A stretch of DNA of 24,918 nt, from positions 1 through 24,918 of the IMG/VR virus record IMGVR_UViG_3300022842_000059; one strand, written 5' to 3'. The position numbers and the translations under genes are program-made. Shown here one piece after another: positions 6,544-11,922 of this stretch (positions within the stretch are counted from its first letter, which is position 1; each line of letters starts with the position of its first letter). The notes under the pieces are model-generated. The model did not search any database. It saw only the letters and a list, made by a program, of their open reading frames with translations, and was not told where the DNA came from. This DNA comes from a virus.

Positions 6544-6781
6544 TTCATCAGGGCGTAGTGGTACATTTGAAAAATCCAAAGCTGAAGAAATTACTAACGA
6601 CCTTCAGCATTGTGAAAAACTTGCAAAAGAAAATTCAAATCTTTTGTTGGAGACACCAAAGTATGTTTACAACTATTACTTCAGAGCATACTTTTTATAT
6701 CTGTTACCTGAAAGAGAACTTACATATCCTGCTGTATATCGTAAGTGCATGGAAAACAGAGGACACAGCGTAATTAAATAG
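6476..6781 (+). CDS. Small lipoprotein
   Basis: 101 residues with a textbook lipoprotein signal: MRKV, hydrophobic core, then L-M-S-C with Cys16 as the lipid site. The mature protein has D-L-Q-x-C-x-K-L-A and ends in R-K-C-M-E-N-R-G-H. This resembles phage and proteobacterial small lipoproteins that have a DLxxC start and a CxxxRG end around a glycine zipper, except that the glycine zipper is missing here. The ribosome site is CTAAGGAGAACTA. It could be an early envelope-modifying protein (for example superinfection exclusion), which is speculative. Confidence 0.65.
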   Translation: MRKVTILLIIYLLMSCSYQPRIDSSGRSGTFEKSKAEEITNDLQHCEKLAKENSNLLLETPKYVYNYYFRAYFLYLLPERELTYPAVYRKCMENRGHSVIK

Positions 6782-6790
6782 GAGAACTAA

Positions 6791-7255
6791 ATGAATGAAC
6801 GAAACGATTACTTAATAATAGCTTTAGAAAAAGCTAGAAAAGAATTTAAGGAACTTAAAAAGTCAGGTAAAAACAATTTCTTTAAAACAGGAAATGGTAA
6901 GCCTCACGAATACAGTACCTTAAACGATATCTTCACTTCATGCAGGGAAGCATTAATGAATAATGATTTAAATATTATTTATAATGTTACTTATGAAGAT
7001 GGAATGAATTTTTTGATTACTAAACTTAATCACTTACCAAGTGGTCAAAAAGAAATATCAAAATCAATCTTAGGAAACTCAACAATGACAAGCCAAGCTA
7101 TGGGGTCTGCAATTACTTATATGCGTAGATACCATATTCAAGCTATGTTAAATCTTGAAGGCGATTTTGAAGATGATGGAAATGCAGCATCAGTAAAACC
7201 TGCACCAACACAACCGACCAATAATGGTCAACAACAAACCAAAGGAGGTTTATAA
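6791..7255 (+). CDS. erf: ERF-family single-strand annealing protein
   Basis: 154 residues. It matches the ERF superfamily in order and spacing: an N-terminal helix, Y41-S-T-L-N-D-I (the 'Y-x-x-L' region), then M104-G-S-A-I-T-Y-M-R-R-Y-H (104-115) and the acidic end G-D-F-E-D-D-G-N-A-A. ERF proteins anneal complementary single strands in phage recombination and genome circularisation. A Gln/Pro/Asn-rich tail follows. The ribosome site is AGGAGAACTAA, and its stop overlaps the next start. It opens a five-gene recombination block with SSB-like, HNH, exonuclease and resolvase-like genes. Confidence 0.88.
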   Translation: MNERNDYLIIALEKARKEFKELKKSGKNNFFKTGNGKPHEYSTLNDIFTSCREALMNNDLNIIYNVTYEDGMNFLITKLNHLPSGQKEISKSILGNSTMTSQAMGSAITYMRRYHIQAMLNLEGDFEDDGNAASVKPAPTQPTNNGQQQTKGGL

Positions 7256-7545
7256 TGACTTGGTTAAGTCTATTTAAAAACGAAAGAAAACAAGACGGAG
7301 ATAATTTACCACTTTACTCAAACTCTAAGATGAGTTTTGATGAAACTATTATTTTAGAAAAAGGTAAATTTTATGAAATGGCTTTGTGGAAGAAAACACA
7401 AACTAAAGATGGAAATCCTACAGACCAAGTTTCTATAAAGATTTCTGATAGTGATTATTGGAACAGCAAAGCTGAAGTTACGGCAGAGCCTACTAATGAG
7501 ACAGAACCAACACAACCTAAAAGCCGAGATGATATCCCATTCTAA
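7255..7545 (+). CDS. Candidate single-stranded DNA-binding protein with SSB-type tip
   Basis: 96 residues. A small beta-rich body (about 18-65) is followed by a disordered acidic Glu/Thr/Pro linker and the C-terminus R-D-D-I-P-F. The D-D-I-P-F end is the acidic tip of bacterial SSB proteins, which recruits host repair and replication proteins. With its position directly after an ERF annealing protein, this supports an SSB or SSB-mimic role. The body is shorter than a standard SSB fold (about 110 residues) and lacks motifs I can confirm, so it may be a reduced OB-fold or only a tip-bearing adaptor. Confidence 0.6.
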   Translation: MTWLSLFKNERKQDGDNLPLYSNSKMSFDETIILEKGKFYEMALWKKTQTKDGNPTDQVSIKISDSDYWNSKAEVTAEPTNETEPTQPKSRDDIPF

Positions 7546-7837
7546 AATCATCAAGGATAAGAAATTTCTTATGTGGGTATGCGAGTTACCTTGCTACCCA
7601 TGTGAGATAGAGGGTGTTAGCAATTATCACATGATAGTTGCACACCATTTGCAGGGAAGAAATCGTATAGGTATGGGTTTAAGACATGACCCTAATTCTA
7701 TTCCAATATGCGATTTTCATCACAGACAAATTCACGAGAAAATGGGTGAGAGAAACTTTTGGGATAAAATAGGTGTTGAACCTATACATTACGCAAACGA
7801 ACTTTATGAACAATACAAGGAGAGAAATAATGGATAA
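7529..7837 (+). CDS. HNH-type nuclease (DUF968/Ref-like)
   Basis: 102 residues from ATG 7529, which overlaps the previous gene by 17 bases. The same frame is open from ATG 7451, but the extra 26 residues are low-complexity and duplicate another gene's DNA, so the later start is chosen. Key residues: C22-x2-C25, H39-H40 (AHH-L-Q-G), P59-x-C61 and H64-H65 followed by H69. This C-x2-C / HH / C-x2-HH pattern is that of small phage HNH nucleases related to Ref/YbcO, which cut DNA during recombination, sometimes with RecA. It fits the recombination block. Confidence 0.8.
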   Translation: MISHSKIIKDKKFLMWVCELPCYPCEIEGVSNYHMIVAHHLQGRNRIGMGLRHDPNSIPICDFHHRQIHEKMGERNFWDKIGVEPIHYANELYEQYKERNNG

Positions 7838-8606
7838 AAAGAACTTCGAAAAATGGGGAATGGAAAGAATGAGTTATAGTAGATTAAATTCATTTAAGAA
7901 TTACCCCTGTCAATTTATTATTAATAAAATCTATGGCATAGATACTGGCACAAATCCTGCAATGATTACTGGCAATATCGTAGAGGAAATGCTGCATAAC
8001 TTTATGAAGGGTGAAGAACTACCTTTAAAAACCCATTTAGACGAGTTTGCAGAGCGATTAGCAGACTTTCATGACCAAGAACAGGTGGTAAAATATTTAG
8101 AGTTAATACCTCAATTTTTCTCTCAATGTAAGCCACTATTTGAGAAGATGGGTAATTATAAGCTACATTCTTATCAAGAAGAGCTACATACAGAAATATT
8201 AGGTATTAAATTTATAGGTTATTCTGATTTTGTATTTTCTGTAGTTAATGATGAAGGTGAAGAACAGCTTTTAGTCTATGACTTAAAGACTAAAGGTAGA
8301 ATGGCAATCAATCATTCCGACAAGCTGCAACAATGGGTATACAAAAAAGCACTAGAAGAAAAGTACAATAAAAAGGTGATTTGTAATCTCTTCATTGTCA
8401 CTCCAAAAAAGCACCATTTCGAGGAAATTGTTTTTGAAGATGCTCATAAGATTGAGATACATAACATTTTAAAAGGCATGAATAAAGCATTTGAGTTATG
8501 CAATGATAAAAAAGACTTTGCTTATCTTTATCAACCTGACACAAGCAGCTTTATTTGGAATAGTCCTAATATGCTTAAAGCAAGAAAAGAGATTTGGGGT
8601 GTATAA
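7830..8606 (+). CDS. PD-(D/E)XK exonuclease, Cas4/RecB-like
   Basis: 258 residues from ATG 7830, which has a clear AAGGAG site. An upstream in-frame ATG at 7773 lies inside the HNH gene and is less likely. The order of motifs is typical: an N-terminal S-Y-S-R-L-N-S-F...P-C (15-27), the G49-N-I-V-E-E region (motif I), D133 (in G-Y-S-D-F-V), D151-L-K153 (the D-x-K core in V-Y-D-L-K-T-K) and a downstream Q168-x2-Y171. Such enzymes resect DNA ends to give the single strands on which ERF acts. I see no complete four-Cys iron-sulphur cluster, unlike classical Cas4. Confidence 0.85.
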   Translation: MDKKNFEKWGMERMSYSRLNSFKNYPCQFIINKIYGIDTGTNPAMITGNIVEEMLHNFMKGEELPLKTHLDEFAERLADFHDQEQVVKYLELIPQFFSQCKPLFEKMGNYKLHSYQEELHTEILGIKFIGYSDFVFSVVNDEGEEQLLVYDLKTKGRMAINHSDKLQQWVYKKALEEKYNKKVICNLFIVTPKKHHFEEIVFEDAHKIEIHNILKGMNKAFELCNDKKDFAYLYQPDTSSFIWNSPNMLKARKEIWGV

Positions 8607-8964
8607 CGATAACAATAAATTTGATATTGACTTAGCTTATGGTCAGGTCAAAGAAAAGGAATTAGCTAAAATCTTATTTGAAAAAAAGATTGAGGTTAAG
8701 TCTGATAAACTATGGAAGAAAACAGGTAATATTGCTGTTGAGTTTAAATGTAATGGAAAGCCATCAGGTATATCGGTTAGTGAAGCTGAATTTTATGCTT
8801 TTATTCTTGATGATAACAATACTATTAATTCTATAATTATATTACCTACATGCAGGTTAAAAGATATTGCTAGAAAGCACAAAAAAAATAGAGTGTTTGG
8901 TGGTGATAATAATTTAGCTGAAATGATATTAATTCCAATTAATGAATTATTAAAACATAATTAA
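8599..8964 (+). CDS. PD-(D/E)XK nuclease, Holliday-junction-resolvase-like
   Basis: About 121 residues if translation starts at GTG 8599, just behind AAAGAGA. The frame is open further upstream (ATG 8491), but that part overlaps the exonuclease gene and looks non-coding. Motifs: D9-I-D-L-A-Y-G15 with E19/E21, then I31-E32-V-K34-S-D (the E-x-K core), then T42-G-N-I-A-V-E48, and K54-P-S-G-I-S. This matches small phage nucleases of the resolvase/VRR-like type, which cut branched DNA. It completes the recombination set. An 8-base overlap couples it to the exonuclease. Confidence 0.7.
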   Translation: MYNDNNKFDIDLAYGQVKEKELAKILFEKKIEVKSDKLWKKTGNIAVEFKCNGKPSGISVSEAEFYAFILDDNNTINSIIILPTCRLKDIARKHKKNRVFGGDNNLAEMILIPINELLKHN

Positions 8965-8983
8965 CAACAAAAAGGAGAATACT

Positions 8984-9241
8984 ATGCTTAACAAACAAAA
9001 AAAATACGAAAACGCAATTATTATAAATGACTCTGCACACATAGACAGAATAATTAAAAAGCCAAGAGAAGGTAAGATTTATATTTACCATCAAGGTTTT
9101 GTGGCTAGAGATAGAGGCACAGACCATAGAGGACTACATGGTTTTGCAAGGCAAATTCTTTATTATGCAGAAAGAAATCAAGTTGACCTTTATCAAAATA
9201 AACTTAGTAAAGATGAATACACTTACCTTTTAGTCAGATAA
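8984..9241 (+). CDS. Small early protein of unknown function
   Basis: 85 residues with a strong AAAAAGGAGAATACT ribosome site. It contains P-R-E-G-K-I-Y-I-Y-H-Q-G-F (about 47-59) followed by R-D-R-G-T-D-H-R-G, basic and rich in His, Arg and Tyr. This could be a nucleic-acid-binding surface. I do not recognise the family. It lies between the recombination block and the replication protein. Confidence 0.65.
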   Translation: MLNKQKKYENAIIINDSAHIDRIIKKPREGKIYIYHQGFVARDRGTDHRGLHGFARQILYYAERNQVDLYQNKLSKDEYTYLLVR

Positions 9242-9245
9242 TTTA

Positions 9246-9437
9246 ATGGTTAATAAGAAAAGCTCTAAAAAGCCTGACCCAAATACTTTAATGGAATGTA
9301 TGAAATGTAAAAGAACTTATACATTACATATGATGTTACAGATTTATAGTTGGTTAGACGATTATAAATGTATTAGATGTTATAACAAAGGAGAACTAAA
9401 AAATGACTACTATGCCAAAAATGAACTTATGGATTGA
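9246..9437 (+). CDS. Small zinc-ribbon protein
   Basis: 63 residues, with C18-x2-C21 (M-K-C-K) and C42-x2-C45 (C-I-R-C), a classical four-Cys zinc site with a 20-residue spacer. There is no good ribosome site, so it probably depends on the gene just upstream. Its end overlaps the replication gene by 35 bases and carries that gene's ribosome site. DNA binding or a helper role in replication is likely but unproven. Confidence 0.6.
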   Translation: MVNKKSSKKPDPNTLMECMKCKRTYTLHMMLQIYSWLDDYKCIRCYNKGELKNDYYAKNELMD

Positions 9438-10224
9438 TGCTTTCAATTCAGATACTTGCTTTTTAACTAATGATGAATTAGGGATTTATTTTAGATTAAT
9501 ATTTTATGCTTGGTCTAAAGAAGGATATTTGCCTGATGATAAAGAATTTATTCAAACTTTATGTCGTGATGCACAAAAGCCAAATAATGATAAGATAGAT
9601 AAGATATTAAAATTATATTGGACTTATGATGGCTCTGATTGGAACAAGGGTTGGTATCAAAAAAGACTAAGGGAAGAATATATAAGAGCAGTCAATACAA
9701 CTAATCAAAATAAACTTAATGGTTCTAGAGGTGGTCAAGTTACTGCACAGCGAACGCTAAGCGAACGCTCTAGCGAAACTGTAGCCTCTATATCTATATC
9801 TAAGTCTACATCTATATCTAATAATAAAGTATATACCTCTGAATTTAATATATTTTGGGAACTAGTAACCAATAAGGTCAGTAAAGGTCAGGCTTTAAAG
9901 AATTATAGTAAGATAGATAAAGATTGGTTAGAAAAACCTAAGGAACTAGCTAAATATTATAATGAATACTATGACTCTATTACTGAAAAGAAATATGCTA
10001 AACAACCTGCATTTTGGTTATCGGCTGAAAAGTATTTAGATGAAAGACCTACAGAAATATCTATGGCAGATGAAGAAACTTTAAAGCTGCAAGGGTGGGT
10101 AAAATCTTTTAAAAATCCAACTAATTTTTCTAAAGAATATGCAAAAAAACATAAAGGATTTGTAGAAAAAATGGTGGAAAAAGGAATGATTACAGAAGAA
10201 GATGTAAAAAACCTTTATTTATAG
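9403..10224 (+). CDS. Phage replication protein with DUF1376-type N-terminal domain
   Basis: 273 residues with an AAAGGAGAACTAA ribosome site. Residues about 8-110 match DUF1376: W10-I-D-A-F, L-T-N-D-E-L-G-I-Y-F-R-L, G-Y-L-P-D-D, and the basic R-L-R-E-E-Y followed by N-G-S-R-G-G. This domain is found on phage replication initiators and replisome organisers. Residues about 116-140 are a Ser/Thr linker encoded by striking DNA repeats (see 9749-9822). The C-terminal 130 residues, helical and basic, probably load the host helicase. By analogy with lambda O, it would bind an origin lying within its own gene. No helicase gene is visible in the window, so host helicase use is inferred. Confidence 0.75.
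   Translation: MTTMPKMNLWIDAFNSDTCFLTNDELGIYFRLIFYAWSKEGYLPDDKEFIQTLCRDAQKPNNDKIDKILKLYWTYDGSDWNKGWYQKRLREEYIRAVNTTNQNKLNGSRGGQVTAQRTLSERSSETVASISISKSTSISNNKVYTSEFNIFWELVTNKVSKGQALKNYSKIDKDWLEKPKELAKYYNEYYDSITEKKYAKQPAFWLSAEKYLDERPTEISMADEETLKLQGWVKSFKNPTNFSKEYAKKHKGFVEKMVEKGMITEEDVKNLYL
9749..9780. repeat. Palindromic repeats inside the replication gene (candidate origin iterons)
   Basis: AGCGAACGCT occurs at 9749-9758 and 9760-9769, and a half-copy TAGCGAAACT ends the set (9771-9780). Each full copy is itself an inverted repeat (AGCG-AA-CGCT). The full copies are 11 bases apart, about one helical turn, and so are read in different codon frames: the repetition is in the DNA, not the peptide. 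The block is G+C-rich compared with everything around it. Confidence 0.6.
9787..9822. repeat. Six tandem TCTAnn hexamers (candidate unwinding element)
   Basis: TCTATA, TCTATA, TCTAAG, TCTACA, TCTATA and TCTAAT follow each other without a gap and encode an Ile/Ser-rich linker. They start six bases after the palindromic repeats. Easily melted A/T-rich repeats beside iterons are the usual plan of a replication origin. Being a multiple of three, this part could also be a simple coding repeat. Confidence 0.55.
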
Positions 10225-10381
10225 GGGTTATTCTTGTATAAAATAAATATAAAAAAAAGGAGAACAACTAAAGAATTTTCCCTATAAAATTTTCTAGGTT
10301 TAATTCTTTTTAAGTGTTTATATAATTATACTTCACTTACAACTTTGAAGAGATTAAAACAAATTGCAAAGGAGACATATA
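10225..10381 (+). promoter_or_regulatory. Short intergenic stretch with orphan ribosome site and hairpin
   Basis: 157 bases without a gene. An AAAAAGGAGAAC site (about 10254-10265) has no start codon behind it, which may be the scar of a lost gene. A two-part dyad follows (10270-10309), then TATAAT at 10321-10326, which could be a -10 element although no good -35 is seen at the right distance. The stretch ends with GCAAAGGAGACATAT, the ribosome site of the next gene. Confidence 0.4.
10270..10309. terminator. Two-part hairpin, possible terminator after the replication gene
   Basis: AAAGAATT (10270-10277) pairs with AATTCTTT (10302-10309). Inside it, CCTA (10281-10284) pairs with TAGG (10295-10298), with a matching 3/3 internal loop and a 10-base top loop. 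The right arm runs into T residues (10307-10311). The stem is A/T-rich and would be weak, so termination is only a possibility. Confidence 0.4.
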
Positions 10382-10519
10382 ATGACTAAAAAACCAAATT
10401 TATCAGAACAACTTATAGAAATACACAGAACATTACAAAAAACTTATGACTTAGGTTATAAGGCAGGATACAAAAAACAAAAAGAAGAAAAATTAAAGGA
10501 GAAAAAAAATAATGACTGA
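10382..10519 (+). CDS. 45-residue basic early protein
   Basis: ATG 10382 with AAAGGAGACATATA upstream, TGA 10517-10519. It is helical, with a Lys-rich end (residues 27-42, KAGYKKQKEEKLKEKK) and no Cys. The end overlaps the next gene by 8 bases and supplies its ribosome site. Function unknown. Confidence 0.55.
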   Translation: MTKKPNLSEQLIEIHRTLQKTYDLGYKAGYKKQKEEKLKEKKNND

Positions 10520-10733
10520 ATACAAATTAAGTGAACAAGAGACAAAACAATTAAAAAACCAAGTAGAGTTATTTAACTCTTTATGTTTAGCTAGAGACCA
10601 TATATCTAAAATGGCAGATGAAGGTTATACTAGTTCATTTGATAATAATGAAAGAGATGAATTAGTTTATTTTAAAGATGATTTAGATATCTTTATACTT
10701 TATTTAACTAATTTTATTAAAAAACATCTATAG
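10512..10733 (+). CDS. 73-residue acidic early protein
   Basis: ATG 10512 behind AAAGGAGAAAAAAAATA. It is helical and rich in Asp/Glu and Leu, with a charged middle (DNNERDELVYFKDDLD) and a hydrophobic C-terminal helix (FILYLTNFIKK). The contrast with the basic coupled gene before it hints at a partner pair, which is speculative. It is the last gene of the early cluster. Confidence 0.6.
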   Translation: MTEYKLSEQETKQLKNQVELFNSLCLARDHISKMADEGYTSSFDNNERDELVYFKDDLDIFILYLTNFIKKHL

Positions 10734-10735
10734 TT

Positions 10736-10888
10736 TTATCTTTTAAACTTAGTATAAGCCCATTCTCTATCAATGGGTTTATACTCTATCTCAATATAGT
10801 GCTTAATATTTTCATTCCTATTATCACCAAACTGAAATAGATTTAGAAAAAAAAGAATAGATTTTTGTGTAATATGGAAAACTTTCAT
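10736..10888 (-). CDS. Possible 50-residue minus-strand protein
   Basis: On the minus strand an ATG (10886-10888) opens a 50-residue frame ending at 10736-10738, three bases from the stop of the + strand gene it faces. The C-terminal half (NIKHYIEIEYKPIDREWAY) has a strongly protein-like composition; the N-terminal half is Phe/Leu-rich. There is no Shine-Dalgarno sequence upstream of the ATG. The 14-bp hairpin at 10751-10785 lies within it, so the sequence may be under RNA rather than protein constraint. This would be the only minus-strand gene in the window. Confidence 0.3.
   Translation of the reverse strand: MKVFHITQKSILFFLNLFQFGDNRNENIKHYIEIEYKPIDREWAYTKFKR
10751..10785. terminator. Strong 14-bp hairpin between early and packaging modules
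   Basis: AGTATAAGCCCATT (10751-10764) pairs along its whole length with AATGGGTTTATACT (10772-10785), with one G-T pair and a 7-base loop CTCTATC. It is the longest inverted repeat I found. Neither strand has a T-run after it, so it is not a standard intrinsic terminator. RNA processing, module punctuation or a packaging-related site next to the terminase genes are alternatives. Confidence 0.5.
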
Positions 10889-10922
10889 AAAGAAGTTATA
10901 GAAAAATATAGATTATTTACCA

Positions 10923-11132
10923 TTGTCAAATCAACATATCTCATGTACCAATTTAGGTATGGAAAAAGATAATAATAATTTTTTTATCATTGAGGAAAAG
11001 AATGGAACACATTCAGCTATATTAAAATTTGCTAACTTTATAAGTAGAGAAGATGCACAAGATTTAATTGATAGCATTGTTACTGAACTTGGTTATGTGG
11101 GTACTATAATAGAGCCATATACAAAACATTAA
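10923..11132 (+). CDS. Small hypothetical protein, start uncertain
   Basis: The frame gives 69 residues from TTG 10923 or 57 from ATG 10959 (MEKDNNNFFIIEE). Neither has a good ribosome site. The region shared by both includes F-I-S-R-E-D-A-Q-D-L-I-D-S-I, an amphipathic helix typical of small phage proteins, and the stop overlaps the next ATG (TAATG). A 32-codon frame from ATG 10874 runs into this gene in another frame and could supply coupling. Function unknown. Confidence 0.5.
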   Translation: MSNQHISCTNLGMEKDNNNFFIIEEKNGTHSAILKFANFISREDAQDLIDSIVTELGYVGTIIEPYTKH

Positions 11133-11587
11133 TGATAGTCCAAGACAAAGCAATTACAGATATTAAGCCATACGAAAGAAATCCAAGAAAAAAAAAGGAT
11201 ATTAAGAAGGTTGCAGACTCAATTAAAGAGTTTGGTTGGCAACAACCCATAGTAGTAGATAGAGCAGGAGTCATTATTGCAGGTCATTCAAGATACGAAG
11301 CAGCTAAATTACTTGAATGTAATAGTATTCCTGTATTAATAGCAGACCTATCTCCTGAAAAAGCAAAGGCATATCGTATAGCAGACAACAAAACTAACGA
11401 ATTTAGTGAATGGGATTTTGGATTACTTCATAAAGAATTTGCAGATTTACTTGATAATAATTACGAATTGACTAATTTAGGATTTGATGAAACAGAACTA
11501 GAGGAGTTTGTAACATTTGATAAAGAAGAAGGTGTAAAGATTAAGACAGATAAAAGCTGTCCTAATTGTGGCACTAAATTAAAATAA
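11132..11587 (+). CDS. ParB/Sulfiredoxin-fold (ParB-like nuclease) protein with C-terminal zinc stub
   Basis: 151 residues. The ParB-like domain covers about 8-95: I11-K-P-Y-E-R-N-P-R, then I-K-E-F-G-W-Q-Q-P-I-V-V, then the signature I-I-A-G51-H-S-R54, and I-A-D-N-K-T-N-E. In phages this domain occurs alone or fused to DNA methylases, and next to terminase genes as here. It ends in C143-P-N-C146, a lone CxxC that could be half a zinc site. It may act in DNA modification, nicking or packaging. The function is not settled by sequence. It starts at a TAATG overlap. Confidence 0.85.
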   Translation: MIVQDKAITDIKPYERNPRKKKDIKKVADSIKEFGWQQPIVVDRAGVIIAGHSRYEAAKLLECNSIPVLIADLSPEKAKAYRIADNKTNEFSEWDFGLLHKEFADLLDNNYELTNLGFDETELEEFVTFDKEEGVKIKTDKSCPNCGTKLK

Positions 11588-11616
11588 CCTACACTCAGGT
11601 TTAAAGAGGTATAAAA

Positions 11617-11922
11617 ATGGCAAGACCAAAAAAATATAATATAGACACTAAAGAGGTGCAAAATTTAGCTAGATTTGGCTGTACGAATATAGAAATAGGT
11701 GATTTCTTTGGGTGTTCTCCTGACACTATTGAAAAAGGTTATTCGGAATATCTAACAAAAGGTAGAGCCGAACAGAAGTTACGGCTAAGACAGCTCCAAT
11801 TTAAAGCTGCTGAGAAGGGAAGTGCAGCAATTCTAATATGGTTGGGTAAGCAAATTCTTGGTCAAAAAGATGGTGTTGAGAGTACTGAAGATGATAAGCC
11901 TTTAGCTTGGTCTTATGATTAA
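11617..11922 (+). CDS. terS: Terminase small subunit
   Basis: 101 residues, a usual length for small TerS. A basic N-terminus (MARPKKY) is followed by a helix-turn-helix (about 10-36, with C-T-N-I-E-I-G-D-F-F-G-C-S and T-I-E-K), then a helical oligomerisation part with L-R-L-R-Q-L-Q-F-K-A-A and I-L-I-W-L-G-K-Q-I-L-G. It recognises the phage packaging site and feeds DNA to the large subunit. The stop overlaps the TerL start (TAATG). AAAGAGG lies upstream. Confidence 0.85.
   Translation: MARPKKYNIDTKEVQNLARFGCTNIEIGDFFGCSPDTIEKGYSEYLTKGRAEQKLRLRQLQFKAAEKGSAAILIWLGKQILGQKDGVESTEDDKPLAWSYD

Noticed and set aside
6540-6773. + strand 77-residue frame
   Set aside because: It is a shifted reading of the lipoprotein gene, which has a lipobox and a strong ribosome site.
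7451-7528. N-terminal extension of the HNH nuclease
   Set aside because: The extra 26 residues duplicate DNA of the SSB-like gene, are low in complexity and are not part of the HNH pattern; ATG 7529 is preferred.
8491-8598. Upstream extension of the resolvase-like nuclease
   Set aside because: It overlaps the exonuclease gene by about 115 bases and gives a hydrophobic, unrelated sequence; the conserved part starts just after GTG 8599.
9787-9822. TCTAnn repeats as a CRISPR array or simple microsatellite only
   Set aside because: There are no spacers and the units are only six bases. The link with the adjacent palindromes and the replication gene makes an origin a better reading, though slippage may have made the copies.
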